A stretch of 9,853 nucleotides of DNA from Synergistaceae bacterium (GCA_017448375.1 JAFSLR010000273.1:1-9853), one strand, 5' to 3'; counted from the stretch's first letter, positions 1 to 7,865 are shown. Notes: generated from the letters alone by a model not told the origin. Numbers and translations: made by a program.

Positions 1-4
1 AACA

Positions 5-33
5 CCGTCATTCTCCACGAAGCCCCGTCATTC
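5..33. repeat. Short direct repeat, CCGTCATTC x2
   Basis: CCGTCATTC occurs at 5-13 and again at 25-33, exactly 20 bp apart, with the following bases also similar (TCC versus CCG). Motifs of the CGTCATTCCCGC type are common in dispersed intergenic repeats of many bacteria, so this may be the edge of such a repeat cut by the window boundary. Two copies alone do not show a function. Confidence 0.35.
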
Positions 34-121
34 CCGCATAAGCATGTATACACAAAAAAATAGGGCCTCTCCAGTTTGTGTGGATTGGCCGTATTTTGAG
101 GGGGGTAAAACTAGTGAACTA

Positions 122-142
122 CTCCGCCTATAGAGGCTGGAG
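122..142 (+). repeat. Left bulged hairpin of the IS605-like segment
   Basis: Eight base pairs (122-129 with 134-142) close an ATAG loop, with T138 bulged. It is preceded by TGAACTA and followed by CTTCC, a context I associate with IS200/IS605 termini. Confidence 0.6.
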
Positions 143-242
143 CTTCCTAATTCATCGAGGACTGCGCTACAACCTCAAGGGCTGAAGTCGTCTTACATCC
201 TCTCCAAAGGCGTTACTTCCCGTAGTCCCTACGGTAGATAGT

Positions 243-274
243 TTTGCAGGCACTTGGTTTTCGTTTCCTGCAAA
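243..274 (+). repeat. Internal perfect hairpin, TTTGCAGG/CCTGCAAA
   Basis: A perfect 8-bp inverted repeat (243-250 with 267-274) encloses a 16-nt loop. Just upstream, CCGTAG (220-225) and CTACGG (229-234) form a second perfect 6-bp stem with a 3-nt loop. Together with the flanking hairpins this suggests a folded RNA. Neither stem is followed by a T-run, so a rho-independent terminator is unlikely. Confidence 0.55.
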
Positions 275-314
275 TGATTTTTATGTATGATAGCACAAAA
301 ACTAAGCTAGGTTA

Positions 315-359
315 GCGCAATTCATCTCACCGCCTAAAGAGGCGGGAGACTTCTTGCGC
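315..359 (+). repeat. Right two-tier hairpin of the IS605-like segment
   Basis: An outer 6-bp stem (GCGCAA 315-320 with TTGCGC 354-359) encloses a symmetric 4x4 internal loop and an inner 10-bp stem (325-335 with 340-349, A329 bulged, AAAG loop). The inner hairpin and the following CTTCTTGCGC resemble right ends of IS605-group elements. If it is an omega-RNA 3' end, the guide would start near 360. Confidence 0.6.
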
Positions 360-478
360 GTTTAGTTAAATATCTCTTAACGGGAATATTTTAACACAAA
401 GACAGCTAAAGAGAGTAATCGAAGAAAATTGCCCCCGCCCGCTGGACTAGGGAAAAGTGTAAAAAAAACGTTACCCGT

Positions 479-487
479 GAGGAGGTG
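479..487 (+). promoter_or_regulatory. Ribosome binding site of the replication protein
   Basis: GAGGAGGTG lies two bases before ATGATG. The second ATG (493) has the better spacing from the GGAGG core, so translation may start at either 490 or 493. Confidence 0.75.
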
Positions 488-489
488 CG

Positions 490-3400
490 ATGATGGAAGA
501 CAAGAAGAAAGAGCAACAGACTGAAGAGCAGAAGCTGTGCGAGCTTCAGACTGATTCATTGTTGTGCCATCAGTCGCAAGAAGTCTCAGCAGGAGCATGG
601 AAAATTTATATCGCATACGGAAGCCGTGAACTTCACTGCCACGCATGGGCAAAGACAGGAGACCAGAAGAAAACGCTAGATGAGTTCAGAGAGAATTTAG
701 GCGAGGATATATATACATCAATAGCAGAGTACAAGAATGAGAAACGAGAAGAAGAGCAGATAGCCGCGATACGAGAAATTTACGTAGAATTGCCTAGCGA
801 TGGAAAATTCCTGCCGTCGAGTGAGGCAGAAGGTATAGAGAGGATATTAGGACATTTCAAGGAACAGAACTATCCAGCACCGAGCCTGATAGTGTATGAC
901 GGGCAGACTTATATAGCGCGTTGGACGTTCACAGAACCTATAGACGTGAAATATCTTCCTTTATGGAAACGCATAGAGGAAGAGCTTGCGGAAAAATGCT
1001 TTGATTTAGTGAAGAAAGCTAAGCGATTTCACCACGAAAATGACTATGGATATATCAAATCTCACGGTGATGCGACAGCGATATTGCCCGAACCCGGATT
1101 CAATAACAGCGATACCGGGCAAGAAGTGAGAGTAATTTATGCAACGGGAGCGACATATACATTAGCACAGATAGCGGCATCTATTTTCCAGAGTACCGAA
1201 GGAATAAGGGAATACCGCAAACTTCAAGAGGAGTGCGGTGTATATAAAACAGTCGCCAAGAAAAAGAAAGGCAGTAAAGCCAAAGGGGAAACCCAAGCAG
1301 AAACATGCAGACCTGAAGACATATTAGCAGGTATTAGGTCTCATGTAGTGAAATATCATCAATCGCACCGAAACGGGACGCACGTATACATAACGGAGAA
1401 AAATCCTGATAAGCATAAGTCGACGGATCGCAGTGTTTTCCACAGCTCATGCCGAACCTCAGAACTTGAAAGCTACGTGATGACAATGCACACCGACCGT
1501 GATTACTGGATGTCAGCCTGTGAATATTCAATCAAGCTGTACGAGAATAGCAAGCCTGTAACGCGCCGGGATGGAGGGAAAATCCGAACAGGCACACGAA
1601 ATGCGACGACAGCGAAAAAGAAATGGGCTGAGCTTGTGCAGATGAATTTCTTGGTAATCGATCCGAGAAAATCTGAGATTAGCCCCAAACCGACGCTTGA
1701 ACGTTTAATAGAGTTAGTGCTGGAGCGTTGCAGTCAGCGAAAAATGCCGAAGCCCGAAATAGTGAATGACGGCGAGAAGCTGGAAGTGAAATGGGTATGG
1801 TGTGATGTGATGAAGAGGAAAAATCCTCCCAGCAAAGATGAATTTGATAACGAATTTAACCCTGAATATGACGATATGCAGAAGAAACTTTGCGGCCTTT
1901 TCTGGGATTTGGGAGTAGATGAGAGGAAATTACAAGTTACGACAGCACTTCGAGTACCCGGTACGCTGAACACGCGGACAAATACCCTAGTGCGAGTAGC
2001 AGTAGCCAGTGAAGAAAACATATCGTACAGAGATATGATGAGGCTGTTAAACGGTGAATATATTGCTACTGCTGTACAGCCTTCAACGACAGAGAACGTA
2101 GTAAAAAAGGTATCTTCTGTTCCTGTAGAGACTTATTCTAATGTACTGAATGAGCTTTCAGATTGTGCCGTAGATGTGCTGTCGCTTCATTCAGGAGGAG
2201 ACGGCTATGTGTTTATCTGTTTAGAGAACAAGGCGCAAGGTGAAGACTGGCGTGAATGGGCGGTGCAGGCGAGCGACCTTCCTGCGGAAATAATGAAGTT
2301 GAAGCAAAATCCTGAAATAGATAGCTATAACGTTTATATATCTCAGGCAGAATTTTACTGCAAGGCAGTGAGTACGAGACCTGAACGCAAAACTAACAGA
2401 ATATCATCATGCCGTGCGTTATTTGTCGATTTGGACTGGAAACTGTCAGGCCATAAAAATCTTACGGCAGAAGAAAGCAAAGCAATAGTTCTGAGGCATT
2501 GCGCGGAAAAAGGTATTCCATTGCCGAGCGAAATAGTCCACAGCGGAAACGGAAGCCACGTAAAATATTTCTTTACGGAAGGCATATCAAGAATTGAGCG
2601 TAAACGCTGGGAGGCATTAGAGAAAATTCTTTTCGGCCTGTATAGTGAAGTCGGAGCGGACAAAAAAGCGACGGACATTACGCGAGTGTTGAGACTTCCG
2701 GGAACGAAGAACTGCAAGCCCGAAACGGTTGACCGAGATGTGCGAATAACGTACACGGGCAGAAAATATGATTTTGCTGAACTCGCTGCGAAACTTGAAG
2801 CATTAGGAAGGACTCCGATTAGCCCTTCAGAGACAACTAACGGTAAAAATATAGCGTCAAGTAATCTTTATGACGAATCATTAGACATTGATCATGAGCT
2901 TGAAGAATTAGCTGAGATGTCTGTGAAATGGTTCTACGTTATGGACAGGACGATAGGAAAGAAGGAACGGGTAGCCGAAGAAGAATTGCGCGATTATCTG
3001 AATAAACAGGACAGAAGCCATCAGCTTGAAATGTCAGTCGTGAGATATAAAGGCGATAAGACGAGCAAGGGATCAGTGGACAATATGTATTACAGCTACG
3101 TGATATTAACGGATTGTCCCGGAGAAACGCTTGATGAGCAAATCAAGAATATCAAAGCTCGTTGCCGTAAATATCGCGGAAAGGGTATACCAGAGCCAAA
3201 TCAAATAATTCAGGATGGTGATAGATTAATAGTTCTTTGGAGGTACACGAAGGACAGAAGCGGACAGGAATTACCTGGATATGCGTTGCCGAGATGGAAA
3301 GTAACGCAGGAGTTCCTGAACCGTTATTTTGAATGCTGGGGAGCGATGAAATTCGCAGATAACCAGAAATACACAGCGATGTTGCCGTTGCCGGGATTTA

Positions 3401-4320
3401 TGGGTACATCAGGCAAAACGGTGAAGACGGTCTACAAAGGACATTCATTGAGTTACACATTCGACAAAATAGCTTGCGCGGTACTGAATTTCAGTCAGGC
3501 CGAAGTGAAAGAATATCTGAAGCAGAAAGCCCAGAGAAAAGCTGAGATGAAGAAGCTGATGGAGGAAGTACTTGGAATTAGTCTGAGTGCCGCTAAAGCA
3601 ACGAAATTTGCAAAAACAGCCAGACGAATATTCAAGGACATTCTGAAGTTACTTGCGCTTAGGATGACAGCTGGCGGATTTGTGAGGGAAGGACACCGCG
3701 AATTATGTGTGTTCTATGCGCTGGACGAGGCAATAATGGCCGGGTATGTGAACACGATAGAAGAGTTTGACGCGCTTGCGTTGAGGTTAATAGAATTTTG
3801 CGGAGGGACGTTCAATGAGGAGTGCGGATTAAAGACGTTTGGAACGTTGCGCCGGAAGTTTGCGAACGGGGAGGCGGTCTACAAATTCCAGCGTCGGACA
3901 TTGATAGAAGCACTTGATATACAGGAAGATGAACAGGCCGAGCTTGATGTGCTGAAACTGCGTCCAGGAGAGAAGAAGAAACCTATACCGAAGTGGAAAT
4001 TATCGGGAAAGCCGCACAGTACATATTACCGTTATCTGATGAAAGAGAGGGCGAAAGAAGTTGTGAAAGCAGATGACAAGAAGAGTTGTGCGTTAAGAGT
4101 TCGTCGTTTTGGTTATCGCGTATTGAGTGCGCGGAGACAAAGTGAGACAGAAAAAGGGTATATTATGATGGTGTGTTGTCCTCGCGTTCTAAGGGGTTCC
4201 GTTGTTCTTCTTTTTCATTCTCATTCTCCTCAATCTGGCTTCCTGCTCTTTGTCCTGTTGTACTGTGGCTGTCTGCGTTTCTGCGTCATTGGCTCTATAC
4301 GCTCTGATCGTCCTCCGTGA
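490..4320 (+). CDS. Giant mobile-element replication protein with four tandem primase-like units
   Basis: 1276 aa, probably a DNA primase/initiator for an extrachromosomal or integrative element. Unit C (about 565-775) has the archaeo-eukaryotic primase motifs of RepB-type primases: F-V-D-L-D (D647, D649), SGNGSH (685-690) and D-I-T-R-V-L-R-L-P-G-T-K-N (729-741). The same order recurs, degraded, in unit A (about 30-243: V-E-L-P near 100, LPEPGF 199-204), unit B (about 289-530: V-I-D-P near 391, RVPGTLN 488-494) and unit D (about 795-1012: V-I-L-T-D near 873, LPLPGF 965-970). Residues ~1045-1155, with G-H-R-E at 1068-1071 and a D-I-Q-E-D-E-Q end, resemble the C-terminal domain of clostridial mobile-element replication proteins. 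Residues from ~1200, and clearly after ~1235, are Cys-rich and hydrophobic and do not look coding, so a lost stop or frameshift is likely. Unit boundaries and the role of the inactive units are inference. Confidence 0.85.
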   Translation: MMEDKKKEQQTEEQKLCELQTDSLLCHQSQEVSAGAWKIYIAYGSRELHCHAWAKTGDQKKTLDEFRENLGEDIYTSIAEYKNEKREEEQIAAIREIYVELPSDGKFLPSSEAEGIERILGHFKEQNYPAPSLIVYDGQTYIARWTFTEPIDVKYLPLWKRIEEELAEKCFDLVKKAKRFHHENDYGYIKSHGDATAILPEPGFNNSDTGQEVRVIYATGATYTLAQIAASIFQSTEGIREYRKLQEECGVYKTVAKKKKGSKAKGETQAETCRPEDILAGIRSHVVKYHQSHRNGTHVYITEKNPDKHKSTDRSVFHSSCRTSELESYVMTMHTDRDYWMSACEYSIKLYENSKPVTRRDGGKIRTGTRNATTAKKKWAELVQMNFLVIDPRKSEISPKPTLERLIELVLERCSQRKMPKPEIVNDGEKLEVKWVWCDVMKRKNPPSKDEFDNEFNPEYDDMQKKLCGLFWDLGVDERKLQVTTALRVPGTLNTRTNTLVRVAVASEENISYRDMMRLLNGEYIATAVQPSTTENVVKKVSSVPVETYSNVLNELSDCAVDVLSLHSGGDGYVFICLENKAQGEDWREWAVQASDLPAEIMKLKQNPEIDSYNVYISQAEFYCKAVSTRPERKTNRISSCRALFVDLDWKLSGHKNLTAEESKAIVLRHCAEKGIPLPSEIVHSGNGSHVKYFFTEGISRIERKRWEALEKILFGLYSEVGADKKATDITRVLRLPGTKNCKPETVDRDVRITYTGRKYDFAELAAKLEALGRTPISPSETTNGKNIASSNLYDESLDIDHELEELAEMSVKWFYVMDRTIGKKERVAEEELRDYLNKQDRSHQLEMSVVRYKGDKTSKGSVDNMYYSYVILTDCPGETLDEQIKNIKARCRKYRGKGIPEPNQIIQDGDRLIVLWRYTKDRSGQELPGYALPRWKVTQEFLNRYFECWGAMKFADNQKYTAMLPLPGFMGTSGKTVKTVYKGHSLSYTFDKIACAVLNFSQAEVKEYLKQKAQRKAEMKKLMEEVLGISLSAAKATKFAKTARRIFKDILKLLALRMTAGGFVREGHRELCVFYALDEAIMAGYVNTIEEFDALALRLIEFCGGTFNEECGLKTFGTLRRKFANGEAVYKFQRRTLIEALDIQEDEQAELDVLKLRPGEKKKPIPKWKLSGKPHSTYYRYLMKERAKEVVKADDKKSCALRVRRFGYRVLSARRQSETEKGYIMMVCCPRVLRGSVVLLFHSHSPQSGFLLFVLLYCGCLRFCVIGSIRSDRPP

Positions 4321-4331
4321 TGTGTGATTGT

Positions 4332-4459
4332 CTCGTTTGTGATAGGCGGGGGGTCGCGGTTGCGCCATCGGGATTTTTCGCGTTTCGGCTCGTTTGTGAT
4401 TGAGCATTTGCGCTGTTTGTGAGTTATTTACTCTTTTTGTAGATGTTTGTGTGAGTTAT
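4332..4459 (+). repeat. Iteron-like TTTGTGA direct repeats, candidate origin or regulatory region
   Basis: CTCGTTTGTGAT occurs perfectly at 4332-4343 and 4389-4400. A second pair, TGTTTGTGAGTTAT (4414-4427) and TGTTTGTGTGAGTTAT (4444-4459), differs only by a GT insertion. All share the core TTTGTG(TG)A on the same strand. Core starts are 57, 23 and 30 bp apart, which is less regular than classical iterons (about 22 bp). The position just after a replication-protein gene fits initiator-binding sites, but no DnaA box or clear AT-rich melting region was recognised. Confidence 0.4.
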
Positions 4460-4548
4460 AAGGCTTCCTGTACGATTAGCTTTGAGAGGCTCTGTTCATA
4501 GCTCTTATGGCTTGTTAGAGGCGTTTTCATGAGGTATTAGCTGTTAAA

Positions 4549-4557
4549 AAGGAGGTG
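4549..4557 (+). promoter_or_regulatory. Strong Shine-Dalgarno that fixes the TTG start of the MmeI-like gene
   Basis: AAGGAGGTG ends five bases before TTG at 4563. The next in-frame ATG (4584) has no such site at the right distance, so the TTG start is preferred. Confidence 0.8.
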
Positions 4558-4562
4558 TAGCA

Positions 4563-7343
4563 TTGTCGCTGTTTTTGATAGAAATGTTTGCTGAACGCTG
4601 GAAGGGAAAAGGCAATGAGAAGAGTGATACGCAGAAATTCTGGCTTGAACTCCTGCATGATATGTTTGATATAGAGCGTCCGAGCCTGTTGATAGAATTT
4701 GAGAAATCTGTAGCATTAGAGCATAGGAGCTACATAGACGCATACATCCCCTCGACGCGAACATTGATAGAGCAGAAGAGTAACGGAGCGAATCTTGATA
4801 ACGCAGTGAAGCAGTCAGACGGTCAGGTAATAACACCTTATGAGCAAGCCAAAAGATATTCAGACTGGCTGCCAGATTCTAAGCGTGCGCGGTGGATTGT
4901 AGTTTGTAACTTTGAAGAGTTCCGCGTCTATGACATGGAAGAGCCAAAAGCCTTGCCTGAAATTCTTAAGCTGTCCTCGTTAAGAGAGGATTGGCACAGG
5001 CTGTCATTCCTAGTGAATGAGCATGTAAGAAGCGCAAAGGAACTTCAAGAAGAAAGGCTGTCGGTAAGAGCGGGAGAATTAGTAGGGAAGCTCTATGACT
5101 CGTTGTTGGAACGCTATATAAATCCTGATGAAAAAGCGACACAGCGCAGTCTTAATATTTTCTGTGTGCGAGTTGTATTTCTGCTTTATGCGGAGGATGC
5201 CGGATTATTCGAGAAAGGACAGTTTCATGACTATCTGAAGCCGCGTGAAATTTCAGCCCGCGATGCCCTTCGGAAATTATTTGAAGTTCTCAGTCAGAAG
5301 CCGGAAGAAAGAGACCCATATTTAGAGTCAGACGTGAAAGAATTTCCGTATGTGAACGGCGGTCTTTTTGCTGACAAAGATATAGAGTTGCCCCAGCTTG
5401 ACGGCGAACCGTTACGGATAATCCTAGAGGACATGAGCGAAGGTTTCGACTGGTCTGGTATAAGTCCGACAATATTCGGAGCAGTATTTGAGTCAACACT
5501 GAACCCTCAGACGCGGCACTCCGGCGGAATGCACTACACGAGCCTTGAGAACATTCACAAGGTGATTGACCCGCTTTTTCTTGACGGCCTGAATGCTGAA
5601 CTGAATGCGATAATCTTTTCGCCAAAATCCCGAAGCCGGACGCAAAAGCTGAGAGCCTTTCAGAAAAAGTTATCCGAGCTGAAATTCTTAGACCCCGCTT
5701 GCGGATCAGGAAATTTTCTGACGGAGTCGTATTTGTCGCTCCGCAGGCTAGAGAACAGAATCATCAAGGCACTTGCCGAAAGCTCATACACGCCGCCGAA
5801 AAATGAATCGTTAATCAAAGTGTCAATTTCGCAGTTCTACGGCATAGAGATAAACGATTTTGCGGTGTCAGTGGCACGAACAGCCCTGTGGATAGCGGAG
5901 TCGCAGATGTGGAACGAGACGCAGAGAATGAATGAAGCACAGAGGCTGATTCCGTTCTTAGGAGACCTCCTGCCGCTGAAAACATATAATCACATTGTCG
6001 AGGATAACGCCCTTCGCATGGACTGGAAGATACTTGTCCCGTCAGGTAACAATCTCTATATAATGGGCAATCCGCCGTTCTTGGGTTATTCAGTACAGAC
6101 GAAGGAACAAAAGCAGGATATGCAGTCAGTATTTGTAGATGAGTCTGGGAAACCCTACAGCACAGCGGGAAAAATTGACTACGTAGCGGGCTGGTACTAT
6201 AAAGCCTCTGAAATAATTGCTGGTACAGAAATAAGGGCGGCCTTTGTATCAACGAACTCAATCACGCAGGGTGAACAAGTAACATATATATTCAAAACGT
6301 TGCATGATAGGTTCGGCATAGAGATAGATTTTGCACATCAGACGTTTGAATGGAACAGCGAGGCGACAGATCAGGCACATGTTCATGTGGTGGTGATAGG
6401 TTTCGACACAGTGAAGGAAGCCGGGCGTTTGCGAAGGCTGTATACTCCAGAAGGATTGAGGCTTGTGGAAAACATAAATTTTTACCTAGTAGCCGCGCCG
6501 AATGATTTTGCGGAGTCAACGAATAAGGCAGTGAGTGAGTCAGCTCCCGTGATAATGGGAGGAAACAGGCCAGCGGATGGCGGAAATTTAATCATAGAGG
6601 CCGAAGACTATGAAGACTTTATCAGGCGAGAACCGGGAGCATTGAAATATATCAAACGCTACATGATGGGGCGCGAGTTCATCAACAACCTACCGCGCTA
6701 TTGCCTCTGGCTTGTAGGAATATCACCGAAAGAGCTTCGCAGTATGCCGCTAGTGATGGAGCGGGTGAAGGCTTGCAAAGAAGACAGGCTGAAGGGAGCT
6801 GTTGACCGTAGGAAATTGGCCGATACTCCGCACCTTTTCCGGGAGACGCTGAACCCGAAACGGTATATAGCAATTCCGAAAGTGTCTTCAGAAAACCGTG
6901 AATATATCCCGATGGGCTGGCTTGATGAATCAGTGATACCCGGCGATAACTTGTTCATAATTCCCGAAGCAACGCTTTATGATTTCGGAGTGCTGACATC
7001 TCGCGTACATATGGCATGGATGAGGCGAGTCGGCGGACGGCTTGAAATGCGTTACAGATACTCAAGGGATATAGTATACAACACATTCGCATGGCCGAGA
7101 CCTACAGATGAGCAGAGGAGGCAAATTGAGGTAACAGCGCAGAAGATTCTTGACGCGAGAGCAAATCACTCTGAGAGTTCATTTGCAGACCTGTACGATA
7201 ATACAGCGATGCCGCTCGACCTTCGGCAAGCACACCGTGCGAATGATATGGCAGTGTGTGAGGCGTATGGCTGGCCGGATGGCATCAGGGAAGAAGAGAT
7301 TGTAGCAGGTCTTTTCAGGCTGTATCATGAACTGACAGCGTAA
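4563..7343 (+). CDS. MmeI-family (type IIL) restriction enzyme / adenine-N6 DNA methyltransferase
   Basis: 926 aa, close to MmeI (about 919 aa), and predicted to methylate one strand of an asymmetric site and cut at a fixed distance from it, with one shared recognition domain. In order: an N-terminal PD-(D/E)XK nuclease (D59, then E70-Q-K72 in IDAYIPSTRTLIEQKS); a helical spacer (about 150-340); a gamma-class amino-methyltransferase with SAM-binding motif I DPACGSGNF (377-385) and catalytic motif IV NPPF (503-506); a target recognition domain (about 660-850) with the family signature G-G-R-L-E-M-R-Y-R-Y-S; and an MmeI-type C-terminus (L-R-Q-A-H-R-A-N-D then Y-G-W). All key motifs are intact, so it should be active. 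It needs no separate R, M or S gene, and none is nearby. The D-to-E spacing is one residue longer than the D-X9-EXK I recall for MmeI. The recognition site cannot be read from the sequence by eye. Confidence 0.92.
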   Translation: MSLFLIEMFAERWKGKGNEKSDTQKFWLELLHDMFDIERPSLLIEFEKSVALEHRSYIDAYIPSTRTLIEQKSNGANLDNAVKQSDGQVITPYEQAKRYSDWLPDSKRARWIVVCNFEEFRVYDMEEPKALPEILKLSSLREDWHRLSFLVNEHVRSAKELQEERLSVRAGELVGKLYDSLLERYINPDEKATQRSLNIFCVRVVFLLYAEDAGLFEKGQFHDYLKPREISARDALRKLFEVLSQKPEERDPYLESDVKEFPYVNGGLFADKDIELPQLDGEPLRIILEDMSEGFDWSGISPTIFGAVFESTLNPQTRHSGGMHYTSLENIHKVIDPLFLDGLNAELNAIIFSPKSRSRTQKLRAFQKKLSELKFLDPACGSGNFLTESYLSLRRLENRIIKALAESSYTPPKNESLIKVSISQFYGIEINDFAVSVARTALWIAESQMWNETQRMNEAQRLIPFLGDLLPLKTYNHIVEDNALRMDWKILVPSGNNLYIMGNPPFLGYSVQTKEQKQDMQSVFVDESGKPYSTAGKIDYVAGWYYKASEIIAGTEIRAAFVSTNSITQGEQVTYIFKTLHDRFGIEIDFAHQTFEWNSEATDQAHVHVVVIGFDTVKEAGRLRRLYTPEGLRLVENINFYLVAAPNDFAESTNKAVSESAPVIMGGNRPADGGNLIIEAEDYEDFIRREPGALKYIKRYMMGREFINNLPRYCLWLVGISPKELRSMPLVMERVKACKEDRLKGAVDRRKLADTPHLFRETLNPKRYIAIPKVSSENREYIPMGWLDESVIPGDNLFIIPEATLYDFGVLTSRVHMAWMRRVGGRLEMRYRYSRDIVYNTFAWPRPTDEQRRQIEVTAQKILDARANHSESSFADLYDNTAMPLDLRQAHRANDMAVCEAYGWPDGIREEEIVAGLFRLYHELTA

Positions 7344-7865
7344 TTATTTCCACAAGAAATTCATTTTTCTCATGAAGTAAAAGAGGTCGTAGTACTTTAC
7401 GTTGAAGTAATCCGCGATGTCAGGGATTTTGATACGTTTAGATTTTTGTTGAGGTTGTGGATTTCCATGATCCTCAAAGGTAATGATGACGTAGTTTTTG
7501 GCCATAGCTGTAGCAATGAGCCATGGATCTGCTACACTAACATCTGCCCATTCTAATATAGCTTGTTGTTTGTACAAATTGCAGCTATTTATGTGGTTTT
7601 GGATGATAGAGTATTTTTGAATGATATTTGGGTCTTGTACTGTAATTTTACAGGGAGTATTTTTAATAGCTTCCTTGAGCCATGTAGTAAGTTTATCTCC
7701 TCCCTTTGTGATTTCATCGCATACTACGTCCAATAACAGTACATTGCCAGATTTCATAATACGTTTCATGTGTTCCCAAAATCCCATAGCAAAATCGAAG
7801 GGATAAAAATTCTTTGAAGGTGCTATAAGACTATTTGCGTCGAGTAGAAATTTTTCCGAGTTCAT
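7344..7865 (-). CDS. DUF4411 PIN-like protein, predicted RNase toxin
   Basis: 173 aa, the usual length for DUF4411. The PIN-like nuclease fold is suggested by conserved acids at family positions: D9 in F-L-L-D-A-N-S-L-I, E51 in V-V-C-D-E-I-T-K-G-G-D, D113 in V-A-D-P-W-L-I-A-T-A, and E131/D132 in I-T-F-E-D-H. Y-P-F-D near 21-24 and F-W-E at 29-31 are also typical. PIN toxins cut RNA using divalent metal ions. Its ATG overlaps the stop of the upstream ImmA/IrrE gene by 4 bases (ATGA) and has only a weak ribosome site (AAGG), so translational coupling is likely. It matches the predicted COG2856/DUF4411 toxin-antitoxin pair. Its stop codon abuts the stop of the convergent MmeI-like gene. Toxicity and RNA target are inferred. 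Confidence 0.85.
   Translation of the reverse strand: MNSEKFLLDANSLIAPSKNFYPFDFAMGFWEHMKRIMKSGNVLLLDVVCDEITKGGDKLTTWLKEAIKNTPCKITVQDPNIIQKYSIIQNHINSCNLYKQQAILEWADVSVADPWLIATAMAKNYVIITFEDHGNPQPQQKSKRIKIPDIADYFNVKYYDLFYFMRKMNFLWK

Larger units (their letters stand above)
116..359 (+). mobile_element. IS200/IS605-like remnant, possible omega-RNA or non-autonomous element
   Basis: This gene-free stretch is bounded by two related hairpins in the same orientation: CTCCGCCT/AGGC-T-GGAG (122-142, ATAG loop) and TCTC-A-CCGCCT/AGGCGGGAGA (325-349, AAAG loop), each with one bulged base. Both are followed by CTTC-type sequence and accompanied by TTCAT. Bulged subterminal palindromes of this kind are the TnpA recognition structures at IS200/IS605 ends, and the TnpB guide RNA (omega-RNA) ends in the right-end hairpin. 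Two further perfect stems lie between them (220-234 and 243-274). No tnpA or tnpB reading frame is present, so it would be a decayed or palindrome-associated non-autonomous element, or a stand-alone RNA. The boundaries are approximate. Confidence 0.5.

Noticed and set aside
243..274. 8-bp hairpin as a rho-independent terminator
   Set aside because: The loop is 16 nt and no uninterrupted T-run follows the stem.
4189..4407. Minus-strand 72-aa basic reading frame opposite the replication-gene tail
   Set aside because: It has no ribosome site before its ATG, its composition is low-complexity basic/polar, and I recognise no family. It is kept only as a sign that the plus-strand tail is not normal coding sequence.
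4321..4460. CRISPR array reading of the TTTGTGA repeats
   Set aside because: The repeats are only 7-16 bp, unevenly spaced, with no cas genes; they fit iterons or chance better.
4482..4511. Possible sigma-70 promoter (TTGAGA, 17 bp, TTATGG) before the MmeI-like gene
   Set aside because: The -10 match is poor and a match of this quality is expected by chance; not listed as a feature.
5815..6261. 148-aa minus-strand frame inside the MmeI-like gene
   Set aside because: It lies opposite conserved methyltransferase motifs I to IV, is Ser/Leu/Arg-rich and matches nothing; it is a shadow frame.
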